From assembly GCA_001692895.1 (NCBI GenBank), contig KV748200.1, positions 1,934,914 through 1,998,913 of the forward strand: DNA of 64,000 nucleotides, given 5' to 3'. This document shows positions 46,375-56,999 of the stretch, piece by piece (within the stretch, counting starts at the first letter, position 1; every line of letters begins with the position of its first letter). The notes under the pieces are model-generated. The model was not told where the DNA came from. It saw nothing but the letters and a program-made list of their open reading frames with translations, and did not search any database. The stretch comes from Cenococcum geophilum 1.58. Its lineage: Eukaryota > Ascomycota > Dothideomycetes > Gloniales > Gloniaceae. Position numbers and translations under genes: made by a program.

Positions 46375-48000
46375 GCTCTATACTATAGAACTAAAATTAC
46401 CTCCTAAAGTTAATAAGCTTATTACCACGGTATATAACACCTCTGTTAACCCACTATTATATTAACTTATTACTATAAAGACCGTTAGCGCCTATATACT
46501 GCCGACTAACCTCTAAAGCTTAGGCTATATTAATATAGCAGCCTTAAAAGTAAAAGAGAATAGGCTCTATTATAGAGGCCGTCTATTTATCCCTAACTTA
46601 GAAAATCTATAATGGCCTACGACCTTTAATTAAGCGGCTACCTAGGTAAAGGAGGAACCTATAAGCTTCTTAGCTAATACTACTTTTGGCCTAAAATAAT
46701 AGACTTAGTCGAACGCTTTATAGGCGCCTATTATGGTTATAAGCGCGCTAAAGCCTTTAATATAAAGTACTAAGGACTACTGCACCCTCTACTAGTACCT
46801 ATATGATAATGGGCAGATATTGCTATAGATTTCGTTGTTAACCTACCACCTTATAAACGACACGGCCGTACCTATAAAAATATCCTTATAATAATATACT
46901 AACTTATAAAAGAGCGCCACTACGTCCTAACTAAAGGCGTAGCTATTAGCAACGTTACTAACGCCTTTCTTCGCGAAATCTATCGATTATATAGGTTACT
47001 TAACTTAATTACATCTAACTAAGGCATATAGTTTGGCTCTAATATATAGAGACGAATCTGCTAACGCCTTAGTATCTCCGTTAAGATATCTATATCCTTC
47101 TACTATAAAACTACTAGGTAACCGGAAAATGCTAATACTAGCATAAAAGCGTACCTACGATAGGTAGTCGCCTATAGTTAAGATAACTGGGTAGATTACC
47201 TCCTACTAGGTAAATTCGCAGCGAATAACTACGTCTTAACTACTATAGGACTTACCCCGTTCTTTGCGAATAAGGGATATTACCCCTAATCTAGTATAGA
47301 ACTACTAGAACCTATTAATAAGAAACTGCTATATAGAAAACGCCTTAAGATGCTACTTGCTGACTAGTATACAGACCGTATAAAAAATCTACTTAACTAC
47401 TGTAAGGGAGAAATGGCCTAGGCTTAAGTAAAGTAGGCCTACTTCGCTGATTGTTATAGAACGCCGCCACTGGAGATACGTGTTAGCGATTGGGTATAGC
47501 TAGATATACATAATATCTTTACGTAGAGGCCTATAAAGTCACTTAATTATAAAAACCTCGGCCCCTATCTAATTAAATAAGTTATTAATAAGGGAGCTGT
47601 ATATGAGCTAGAACTCCTACCTACCCTAGCTACCCGTGGGATATAGCCTATATTTTACCTATAGCTACTATACCTTTACCAGCCTAACCCCTTACTGGGA
47701 TAGATATAGCTTAAACCCCTATTAGTATTAATCCGAGACAAGAATAAAGATAAGAACTATAAGGAGTGGACCGTTAAACGAATTATTAACTTTAAATACT
47801 TTGGCAAAGGCAGAGGACGATAGCTCTACTACAAAGCTATCTACACAGGATTTGACATAGATTAGCCAGAATGGTAACTATAGGAAGACTTTAAAAATAT
47901 AAAGGACCTAATTAGCGACTTTTACTACATAAACCTATAGAAACTGGGCCTAAGTAAAGATTTTATACCTAATCCTCTATAGGAGCCCTTATAGAGTTAA
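46375..48000 (+). pseudogene. Gypsy G1 integrase and chromodomain
   Basis: This resumes G1 pol after E and is collinear with G2 42570-44215. It shows the integrase core (DIAIDFVVNLPPYKRHGR near 46820) and the ADNxYVLTTIGLTPFFANKG-like stretch near 47220-47275. The chromodomain-like end is at 47770-47930 (WTVKRIINFKYFGKGRGR). A 26-bp gap relative to G2 near 46610 removes part of the linker. Confidence 0.85.
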
Positions 48001-48110
48001 ACCGTTATATATTGCCACGTAAGGGCAATTTACCGTTAGATTGTCGCAAGTTGCTATTATATGACGGCAAAGTACGATCACGTGACTAGAATATCGTTAA
48101 GATGTCTAGG

Positions 48111-48133
48111 AACTTCGACCGGCGGTTAAAGTT
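48111..48133. repeat. Palindrome in the G1 3' untranslated part
   Basis: Same 23-bp palindrome as at 44317-44339 with two changes in the left arm (AACTTCGACCG). It lies in the G1 3' untranslated segment 48001-48182, which K interrupts at 48182. Confidence 0.8.
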
Positions 48134-48182
48134 ATCTAATTAGTTGGATTTTTAGGTGCCAAGCCTTATTATATAACGTTAT

Positions 48183-48388
48183 TGATGAACTAGATCTAAG
48201 GATAAATAAATAAATAAATCTATAGAATCTAACTATGAGGAATATAGGCCTTAATATAGGCCTATATCTATGGGGTCCAGGGTGACTACTACGGATACCG
48301 AAGTAGTTGCTGCGGAGACCAAATAAGAAGGGACTCTGCTTATGTAAGCAGGAAACGCATGTGGAGGACTCCTCCAGTACCATCGTTA
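48183..48388 (-). repeat. 3' LTR of Copia K
   Basis: 206 bp. The plus-strand copy starts TGATGAACTAG and ends CATCGTTA, the CA having become TA. It contains the internal palindrome taggccttaatataggccta. Confidence 0.93.
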
Positions 48389-48639
48389 CACCCCCTAGTG
48401 CTCCACCAAAACAGAAGTAGACCCTTCCTAAATTAGTGTTAAACTTGTTTATATATAAAAGAAACACCTTATAATCCTCCGAGTATATTATAGGTCCTAT
48501 TTAACCTCTCCCTAAGCTGTAATTAATCACCCGTCACGAGCTCTACATCGTTCCCATCCCCTATTTAAAAGTCGTCAGTATTGGTTAGAGTCGTCGAATG
48601 GCGTACCCTCCGAGGTTTTGCCGACCTATGTACGATTTC

Positions 48640-51600
48640 CTACTTGGGTTTAGTGTCTATGTCGCATTAAACGAGGCCTAGCTACTTGACAAAGTTCCTA
48701 AACTGAGTTGTTAATAGTAGCTTTATAAGACCGTCTACCACCATACTGCCCGTAGGAACGTGCTATAGGTAGATTACGCCGCTTTAAACCTTGTTATAAA
48801 TGTAGTGCTAGTATAGCTTAAAGTGCTTAGTGCGCGCGTGGTAGTCGTTGCTTTTAGCAAGGCTTATAGCTGGTTGATTGTCACTATACAGATATATCGG
48901 TAGTAGATCCTTTCCGGTGTAGCCTAAATTAGTAAGTAATTAACGGAGCCATAAGGCCTCCTTAGCCGTATGCGTTATTGCTACGTACTTAGCCTCTGTA
49001 GTAGAGGTTGTAAGAATTAACTGCTTGCTTGACTTATGTAAAACTGGGCCACCCGCTAGCTTATAGATATAGCTAGAAGTTGACTTCCTATTAACCGCAT
49101 CTGCGAACGCTGCATCGCTATAGCCGTGTAGTTATAGGTTAGGTATATTACCTAGTGCGCTTCCGCTATACTCCCTATTATAATTAGGGGTAGTATGGTC
49201 CGTAGCTAACGCCTCGGCGAAGGCTTTTGGAGGTGGCTGCTGCCCTTAGGGTAAGCCGAATTCTATACCTAAGTTGATTGTCCCTGCATAGTAGGCGAGT
49301 ATCTACATCGCGGCGTCTATATATAGTTCGGTAGGGTTATATAGGAACTAATAGAGCTTCCCTATAGCCTAGGCTATATTGGGCTGAGTCTAATTGCATG
49401 GATATAATAGAGAGCCTATTAGCGATTGGTACCGTTTTACCAGCTCCGGCGGAGCTTAATCCTTAAGCTCGCGTGGCTTAAAATCTACCGTAAATGGGTG
49501 GATTAGTGTAGAGGCCAGTGCGTAGTCTTCTATATGGAACGTATATAGGATCTTCCTAATATAGGCGTCCTATACTAGTCGAATTAATCGCGCCTAGCGG
49601 TTCCTTATAATTTGAATACCTAGGTAGTACGCAATTGGGCCTAAGTCTTTTACTTTATACTTGTTCCTAAGTGCCTCTTTAAGGAGCTTAATCGTCCGTA
49701 TATCTCGTCTAATTAAGATAAGATTATTGACGTAGACAATGATAATTTGGCCGCTTTGCTGACTGACGAAGACGCATAGGTTAGCTGAAATTGGTATGTA
49801 TTTAAGGGTGATAAGGAAGCTCTTAAGCTCCTTATACCAAAGACATAGGGCCTACTTAAGACTGTAGAGAGCCTTAAGCAGTAGGCCTATAAGAGTAACG
49901 CCGTCCTTCTAATACTAACAGTATCCTTCTGGCAGCTGAATATAGATATTCTTGCGGTTAAGCTTCCCATTAAGGAAGGCCGTAATTACGTCTAAGTACT
50001 TATACTCTAGATCGTATACGGCAACCAGGGCTATTAGTAGCTTAAATATACTAGGTCGAACGACGCTTACGAATGTGTCGCCATAGTTAATTCCTAGGCG
50101 CTGCTTATTACCGCGTAATACCAGCCATGCTTTCTATCTAAATAGGACGTTATTCTCATCGAATTTATATATAAAGACCCATTTAACGGGTAGAGCCTTA
50201 GCTCTAGGTGGAAGTTCGACGATCTTAAATGAGATATTCACCATTTAAGACTCCTATTCCTTATCTGCCGCAGCCTTCTACTCCTTCTCGAATATTGAAT
50301 TTACGGCTTCCTTTTAGTTGCGAGGTTCCGGAGGTAGTCCTTTAGTTGTTTTTATCCATTAAGGCTGTAATAGAGCACTTGTGAACGTATAGGCGAAGGA
50401 TGGGGTAAGGTAGGTGGCCTTTATAGCTAGCTCCTTTCTTTTAGTTCTATAGAGTACGCTATAGTTAAGCTATGGCTTTAACCGTATACAAGTATTTGCT
50501 ATAGGTTTAGGTTCGTTATCTAAGTACTTAGGCAGAATCTACTCCAGATCCTCCTAGTAGATATCCCTTAGGGGAGTCCCTTCCTAATAGAGGTGTCCTC
50601 CTAGATCAGGAAGCTCTTGCTAGTTAAGGCCTGCCTATTCGTCATTAGTAAGGGGAGGTCGATTGGGCTATGGTGCGATATCATGATCGCCAGAGGCACC
50701 CCCCGACTAAAAGTCACCCCCTAACTGCAAGGCCCGAGAGACCTTATCTGCCTCCTACAGTAACCGAGCAGCCTTAGTTCCTTCCTACGGTGACCAAGAG
50801 ACCTTACCTTCTCCCCATAGTAACTAAGAGACCTCTGGTGCAGTGTCGTTAGTAGGAAGTTCCTTAAGTGGTACCTAGCAGATATCACTGTTGCCACCTT
50901 CTTCCTTACTAATTGGTGTAGTAAGAAAGGTTCCTAATTTGTTAAAGGTGACGCTACTTAATTAAACGACCCTATTCTTATAAGGTAGATAGATGTAATA
51001 TATATATAAACCTTTGTAGCCAACTAATTATCCTTTTTAAGCTCTTGCAACGAACTTATCACCCTACTGCCGCTAAGGGTCTTTTTTATTAATATGGACG
51101 TAGGTAGGATAGCCATAGATCTTCTAGTTGGCATATATAATTATAGAATTAGTGTCCCCTAGGGCGAGGGCTATTACTTAAGCGGGTGGAGCTTTGTTCT
51201 TATTAACTAATATAGGTAATATATTAAGCCCGTATATAGCTGCCTTAGCGACTTTAGGCTAGAGCTTTAGTGGCAGTTAAGTCTTAATTAACATCACCCT
51301 AACCCTTTCTTTAACTAGGTGGTTGGCCTTCTCTACTATTCCATTTTAGTGTGCAGTGTACGGGGTAGAGGCCTCAGTAACTATGCCTTCGTTCTTAAAG
51401 AAATCGGTTATATCCTTACTAAACTACTCAGCAGCTCTATCTAATTGGAAGCAGCCAATCGTTATCCCTATTTAAGTTTTAATTATATAGATAAACTACT
51501 TTAAGGTAGAGGCCGCGGAGCCTCTATTTAATATATAGTAGATCCATCTAAAGCGTGTTCGGTTATTAGTAAATAATACCTAGTACTTTTTACCGTGGAG

Positions 51601-53400
51601 ACCTTCGTGTTTTAATGGCCTAACTATATTAATGTGCACCTTTTTAAATATGCGATTGCTATGTCGTTAAGGGCGTCTTAATATTTACTTCTTGGCCTTT
51701 CCGAGGTGACAGTCCTTATAGTAAAATGGCTTATCCTTAGTAACCACAATCCCCTTTATGCTTCTGGCCAGTTAACGTATCTAGTTAAAAGGAAGATATT
51801 ATAGTCTCTTATACTAAGTCTTTATAGTAGCTTTAGTAAGCACGCCTTTCTTATAAAGGCGCGATTGTGTAGTAGCCAGAGCCATTGCAAAAGGAACCTC
51901 TGTAGGGTTATCTACCAGTATAAACGTATTAAGTCCGTTAACGTATAAGACATAGGCTATTTCCGCCCAGTTTTTAACGAAGTTAATCGTATTATAGAGA
52001 CCGTTAAAGAACGCGTCTTTCCCCTATAGAATATTAAGCGAGATGATATTTATAAAGAAGTTAGAACAGTAATATACTTTGGTAAATGTAATTATATAGG
52101 CTAAGTAGTTAGTTTGGGCGACTATAAGCTCAACTGATTTAACGCTAATGGCCTTTATTAGGCCTCCTCCTGTCTGGATTTAGAGAGGTTTAATTTCCTT
52201 ATACTGCACAAACTTCCTAATATCGTTGCCTATGTGAATATTTAAGCAACTGTCGGCTATTTAGGAGTCCTTAATATTCGTTCCTAAAGCTATAGCTGTT
52301 GGCCCAATGGCCTGCATAGCAAAGATCCCTCTGGTTGCCGAATTGGTAGCTTAAGAGGGGCGATTGGATGTCCCCTTGGAGGCCTTATTGGTAGTCGTTA
52401 AGGCTGCTCCGTTACCTAAGCGCGATCGTCTCTCTCTAGGTCTCTACCATTTGGGCCTTAGGTAGGGGTGCTTTATCTAGCAATTGTCCTTGCCACCTAG
52501 ATGACCTAGCTTGCACTATTTATACTTGTTTAAAGCATCCTTGGCAGAGCCTTGATTGCCTAATAAGGCACCACAGCCGGCTCCCCCGCCTCTGCCTTGA
52601 CTATTGTCGCGACCACGGCTGTTACCGCGTCCTCAACTGGAGTCACCTGGTGGCTTATTAACTGAGGCGAAGCTCTTAAGTGAGTTCTTTCGCCAAGCCT
52701 CGTCGGTGAGGTTAGTAATTAATTAGACCAGTGTAATTGTGTAGCCGTCGCGAATCTTATTACGTTGGATTTGAGCCTATATAGGGAAGTGTTCGTCGAC
52801 GGCGTTGATAAATTAATAGTTGATGATCTTGTTATCTAGGGCAAGCTTTACCTGCTTAACTCCTTAAACTGCTTCTTGGTAACGGCTTAAAAAAGTAGTA
52901 ACCGCTTAGTCTAATTAAAAACGGAGCTTAATAAAAGTCTCCTATACGTTGGCCTTATGGATTAAGCCACGGGCCTTGAACGTCTGCTTGAGGTAATCAA
53001 TGTAGTCCTTCGCCGTCTGCTTATATTCTAAGGCAGTAAGGATCTTATTGTCGATTGTACCAAGGATGATTGAACAGACTTTGCCGTCTTCCTTGCTGTA
53101 CTATTTAAACTCCTTATTGTACTTATAGGAGAGTGCCTTGTTGGCTGAGCGAATTAAATCATTAGTATCTGTAATAATTTAAGACCTCTTAAGGATTTTA
53201 TCTCGCTCCTCCTTGTCGGCGTCCTTTGGTACTCGATTGATAGATATTGTAGGCTTCTCTTCCTGGAGCTTTGGGTAGAGGGGTGGGCCCGTATCTTCCC
53301 AAATAATGTGCAAAAGGCCCTTACTATGTAGGTACGTGCTAAGCTGCGTCTAATATTGGGGCCAATTTGAGCTGTCTTTCTTGAGGCGTTAAATGCCTAA
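48640..53400 (-). pseudogene. Copia K gag-pol polyprotein, moderately RIP-damaged
   Basis: On the minus strand, gag begins near 53390 (LKKDSSNWPxYxTxL) and has a zinc knuckle near 52485-52530 (CKLGHLGGKDNC, first Cys lost). Protease is near 52230-52270 (IADSCLNIHIGND). Integrase (about 51900-50950) shows VHINIVRPLKHEGLHGKKY, FxLDRAAExFSKDI and STPYTAHxNGIVEKANHLV. RT (about 50280-49500) shows LPVKWVFIYKFDENN and the catalytic box YVNN at 49733-49744 (from YVDD). RNase H (49150-48750) shows LTTSTTEAKYVAITHTAKEA and IYLYSDNxPAISLAKSNDYH. The order is Copia. Long stop-free stretches remain. Confidence 0.93.
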
Positions 53401-53416
53401 ATAATCTTTACCTATG

Positions 53417-53475
53417 GCGACGCGTAAATAAAAGGATTTGACGCGTAAATATACGAACTTAACGCGTAGATTTAA
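53417..53475. repeat. Three ACGCGTAAAT repeats in the Copia K leader
   Basis: Copies of gacgcgtaaat at about 53418, 53441 and 53463 (last with gtagat) are spaced 22-23 bp apart, just upstream of gag on the minus strand. ACGCGT is the MluI cell-cycle box core bound by MBF-type factors in yeasts. Any such role here is speculation. Confidence 0.65.
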
Positions 53476-53599
53476 TAATAAGAAATAATGCAGAGTAGTA
53501 AGGAATGACCTAGCACGGGTGTGGTAACCCTTAATGCAACCTATGGTAAGGTGTCAATCTTCTGACGTCGCAGCTTGGTAGCAACGAGTGCTTATAACC

Positions 53600-53805
53600 T
53601 GATGAACTAAATCTGAGGATAAATGAATGAATAAATCTATGGAATCTAACTATGAGGAATATAGGCCTTAATATAGGCCTATATCTACGGGGTCCGGGGT
53701 GACTACTATGGATACCGAAGTAGTTGCTGCGGAGACCGAATAAGAAGGGACTCTGCTTATGTAAGTAGGAAACGCATGTGGAGGACTCCTCTAGTACCAT
53801 CGTCA
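53600..53805 (-). repeat. 5' LTR of Copia K
   Basis: 206 bp. Beside it on the minus strand, ggttataagcactcgttgct resembles the complement of a tRNA anticodon and D arm, possibly initiator Met with a RIP change, suggesting half-tRNA priming as in Copia J. Confidence 0.93.
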
Positions 53806-53926
53806 GTTGTTTTAAGCCTTTAGCAATACCCCCTTCTTTCTTCTCTATATACCCTAAGCGTTCCTTCTATATATATATAGTAACTATAGCGTCGCCAGAG
53901 CTCCGCCTCTATAAAAGGGGGGGTAG

Positions 53927-54119
53927 TGTTATGGAACCCCACTATAGGGGCCTCTATAGGAGAGCCCTATGCTCTTATGTACACCTCGCGTATAGCTTAC
54001 GTCAGCTACGCGTAGGTATATCACCTCCTTATGCCCTCGACCCTTATGATTGATCGCGTAACGTTTTATAAACTCCTCTAATATATATACTTTGTAGCTA
54101 CTACCCGCGTTCCGTAACA
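53927..54119 (+). repeat. 3' LTR of Gypsy G1
   Basis: 193 bp, preceded by the purine tract ataaaagggggggtag and followed by TSD tacta. It is more RIP-changed (aaccccactataggg) than the G2 LTRs. Confidence 0.95.
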
Positions 54120-54124
54120 TACTA

Positions 54125-54598
54125 CGTAGAGATAATAATTAATTAATTAGGTATAATTACCCTAAGCTAGCAGTAACTTAAGAGGATAAAAAACTAGGAA
54201 AAGTCTATAAGATACTAAAGAGCTTTTAGGTATAAAGGATTCTAAAAGTATAACTAAAAGATCTATAGATAGATATATATAAAAATTAAAAAGTAAAGTA
54301 TATTCTAAAGAGTATAGCAGAGCATTTCGTAAAAGATTTTTATAAGGGAATAACTTAAGGACATAATAGAGTAATAAGCTTAGTGTTAAGACTTTAGGAA
54401 GAATATATTATTAACGGAATCTAGGGTATAGCTAGAAAAGTAATAAAAGNGTATTTAAATTATTAAAGGAATAAACTAATAAGGTATAAGCTAGATAGAG
54501 GGCTATAACCTATTAAAATACTAGAAAGACTATCGGAGGTTATATTATAGGACTTTATTATTAAGTTACTAAAGTTAAGAGATCCTATTACCAGATAG
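54125..54598 (+). pseudogene. Gypsy A integrase start, truncated
   Basis: Collinear with the minus strand of F (about 61700-61250). It shows the zinc-binding linker and the start of the catalytic core: YRDFIIKLLKLRDPITR-like residues at 54550-54598. The frame then ends abruptly in unrelated sequence (ggagtaacatatgg). One ambiguous base is at 54450. Two thirds of integrase and the 3' LTR of A are missing. Confidence 0.75.
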
Positions 54599-54779
54599 GA
54601 GTAACATATGGATCGTTAGTACCCCCTAACGAAAATTTTGACCTAAGTTTATAATTAATAAGCCGATTAATTAACCCAAAGCTTTAATTTAGAGCCTTAT
54701 TATATAGAGCTTAATTAGCATACACTAGTAGGTATGGATTTGTTTCGTAAATCCTATACCTCCGTCGTGCTTTGTAGTA
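54599..54779. other. Short unique stretch between A and the minisatellite
   Basis: No coding potential. It contains a short inverted pair, gttaggggg-like at 54617-54630 and agggggtaa at 54779-54788, and repeated attaattaa. Nothing else is seen. Confidence 0.4.
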
Positions 54780-56890
54780 GGGGGTAAGCTTTAGGCAGAG
54801 CCTTGTGCAGAGCTTTAATAGAGCCTTATATAGAGCTTTAGTAGAGCCTTATGCAGAGCTTTAGTAGAGCCTCGTGCAGAGCTTTGGTAGAGCCTCGTGT
54901 GGAGCTTTATAGAGAGCCTTACGCAGAGCCACGTGCAGACGTATAGATGTGCAGACGTGCAGCCGTTTGTTCTGGCGATTAATTGCAAAGACATTTATAG
55001 AGACGATTGTGTAGGCAATTGTATAGGCGTTTAATTAATCGTTCGTATGGGCGTTTGTGTGGGCAATTAATTGATTAATTAATTATATAGACGTTTATAG
55101 AGCCGTGCGCAAAGCCGTATATAGAGCCATTTATAGAGCCGTTCGTAGAGACGTTTGTATAGGCGTTTAGTTAATTAATTAATTAATTGTATAGGCGTTT
55201 ATAGGCAATTAATTGATTAATTAATTATATAGACGTTTATAGAGCCGTGCGCAAAGCCGTATATAGAGCCATTTATAGAGCCGTTCGTAGAGACGTTTGT
55301 ATAGGCGTTTAGTTAATTAATTAATTAATTGTATAGGCGTTTATAGGCAATTAATTGATTAATTAACTAATTATATGGGCGTTTATATAGGTAATTATAT
55401 AGATGTTTGCGGAGCCGTTTATAGAGCCGTTTATATAAACGATTATAGAGCCTTTATAGTATATTAGTGCTGCATATTAGTAGAGCTTTAGAGCTCCGTA
55501 TTAAGCTTTAAGTAGAGTTTTAAGTAAAGCTTTAAGCTTAAGGGGGAGACCACCTTAGACCCCCCCTACGCACTACGTGCTCTATTTACCGCGTAGGCAG
55601 AGTTCTTATAGAGGCTTTAGTAGAGCGTTTAGTAGAGCATTTAGTAGAGCTTTTGTAGAGCTTTCGTAAAGCTTTTATAAAGCTTTTATAGAGCTCTATG
55701 TAGAGCTTTAGTAGAGCTTTGTGTAGAGCTTTAGTAGAGCTTCATATAGAGCTTCGGTAGAGCTTCGTGCAGAACTTTAGTAGAGCTTCGTGCAGAGCTT
55801 CGTGTAGAGCTTCGGTAGAGCTTCGGTAGAGCTCCGGTAGAGCTTCGTGTAGAGCCTTGTGCAGAGCTACATGCAGGCGTTCGCATGGGCGATTAACTGC
55901 AGAGACATTTGTAGAGACGATTGTATAGGCAATTGCATGGACGTTTAATTGGTCGTTCGTATGGGCGTTTGATTGATCAATTGTATGGGTGTTTGATTAA
56001 TTGTATGGGCGTTTATACGGGCGATTATGCAGACGCTCGTAGAGCCGTTTGTAGAGCCGTTCGTGTAGACGATTATAGAGCCTTCCTAGTATATCAGTGT
56101 TGCGTGTTAGTAGAGCATTAGAGCTCCGTATTAAGCTTTAAGTAAAGCTTCGAGTAGAGCTTTAAGCTCAAGGGGGAGACCCCCTTAGACCCCCCCTGCG
56201 CACTACGTGCTCTATTTACTGCGCGGGCAGAGCTCTTGCAGAGGCTTTGGTAGAGGCTTTAGTAGAGCTTTTAGTAGAACTTTTGCAGAGCTTCGTACGA
56301 AGGCTCGTGTAGAGCTTCGAGCAGAGCTTTATATAGGCGTTCGTGTAGGCGTTCGTACAGACGTTCGTACGGACGATTGTATGGGCGATTGTAGACATTT
56401 GCAGAGACGTTTGTAGACGCTCGTAGAGACGTTTATACGGGCGTCTGATTGATTGTATAGGCGTTTGGTCAATCGATCGTATAAACGTTCGTACGGGCGA
56501 TCGTGTAGACGTTTGTAGAGCCGTTCTTAGAGCCGTTCGTAGAGACAATTATACGGCGATTGACCGTATGGGCGGTTATACGGCCGATTGCAGAACCTTC
56601 CTAGTATATTAGTGCTGCGTGTTAGTAGAGCTTTAGAGCTCCGTATAGGGCTTCGAGTAAAGCTTTGAGCAGAGCTTCGAGCAGAGCTTCGAGCAGAGCT
56701 TCAAAGGGGAGACCCCCTTAGACCCCTGCGCACAGCGTGCTCCATTTACTGCATGGCCAGTACACTAGGTGGGCAGAGGTGCTGCAAAGCCTTTGGCAGA
56801 GCTTTTGGTAGAGCTTTTGGTAGAGCTTTTGGTAGAGCTTTTGGTAGAGCTTTCGCAGAGCTTCGTACGGAGCTTTGTGCAGAGCGTTTG
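54780..56890. repeat. Higher-order minisatellite, about 2.1 kb
   Basis: The tract is built from about 23-bp units of the form gtagagcttcgtgcagagct, alternating with blocks of gcgtttgtatgggcgattaa type. A longer block recurs three times, marked by aagggggagaccccctt hairpins at about 55541, 56171 and 56704 followed by gcgcactacgtgctctattta. The distances are about 630 and 533 bp. Several open frames here (for instance around 55921-56121, 56207-56416 and 56769-56984) are simple repeat translations and not genes. Confidence 0.85.
55063..55350. repeat. 142-bp perfect tandem duplication
   Basis: The segment starting gcaattaattgattaatt at 55063 is repeated at 55205 without a visible difference, and a third, partial copy starts at 55347. 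The copies carry no RIP differences, so the duplication is recent or too short to attract RIP. Confidence 0.9.
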
Positions 56891-56924
56891 TAGGGGCTCA
56901 CAGCTCGGCGTGGTTACGGAAAAA

Positions 56925-56995
56925 CTCGGCGTGGTTACAAAGTTAAACGTGGTCAGAACCTGTCTAACCACGCTTAACTTCTAACCACGCTAAGC
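56925..56995. repeat. ~70-bp inverted repeat at the end of the minisatellite
   Basis: Left half ggcgtggttac...gttaaacgtggtcagaacc and right half tgtctaaccacgcttaac...ctaaccacgctaagc pair almost completely around 56960. The motif CGTGGTTA/TAACCACG occurs five times, counting a direct copy at 56907. It could form a cruciform. Confidence 0.85.
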
Positions 56996-56999
56996 TTTA

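Larger units (their letters stand above)
48183..53805 (-). mobile_element. Copia K, minus strand, inserted in G1
   Basis: LTRs of 206 bp each lie at 48183-48388 and 53600-53805. The TSD is gttat (48178-48182) and gttgt (53806-53810), one RIP-type difference. G2 at 44385-44400 (taacgttgttttaag) shows the empty site. The purine tract on the minus strand (ctagggggtg) adjoins the left LTR, and the primer site adjoins the right one, so the element runs right to left. It is clearly less RIP-damaged than its host G1. Confidence 0.95.
26416..54119 (+). mobile_element. Gypsy G1 (chromovirus type), inserted in A
   Basis: LTRs of 193 bp each lie at 26416-26608 and 53927-54119, with perfect TSD tacta at 26411-26415 and 54120-54124. 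Inside it lie element E (30654-46369) and Copia K (48183-53805). Without these and their TSD copies, G1 is 6355 bp, close to the 6344 bp of G2. Gag, protease, RT, RNase H, integrase and chromodomain are all represented, and all are broken by RIP. Confidence 0.95.
6211..54598 (+). mobile_element. Gypsy A, outermost retrotransposon of the nest (three pieces)
   Basis: Element A survives as 6211-8935 (gag to protease start), 24387-26415 (protease, RT, RNase H) and 54125-54598 (integrase start), about 5.2 kb in total. The rest of the span is inserted elements B and G1. Continuity is shown by TSDs (gtagt at 8931-8935/24382-24386; tacta at 26411-26415/54120-54124). It is also shown by collinearity with minus-strand elements C (18272-22985) and F (60-64 kb) of the same family. 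The 5' LTR and gag start are absent. A ends inside integrase at about 54598, where minisatellite DNA begins. Confidence 0.85.

Noticed and set aside
48132..48467. Minus-strand open frame over the Copia K 3' LTR (similar at 53531-53800)
   Set aside because: It is repeated at both LTRs of K and spans the element border, so it is LTR sequence and not a gene.
56207..56984. Several open frames on both strands in the minisatellite
   Set aside because: They translate simple repeats (Leu-Val-Glu-Leu or Ser-Ser-Thr-Lys runs) and overlap each other on opposite strands.
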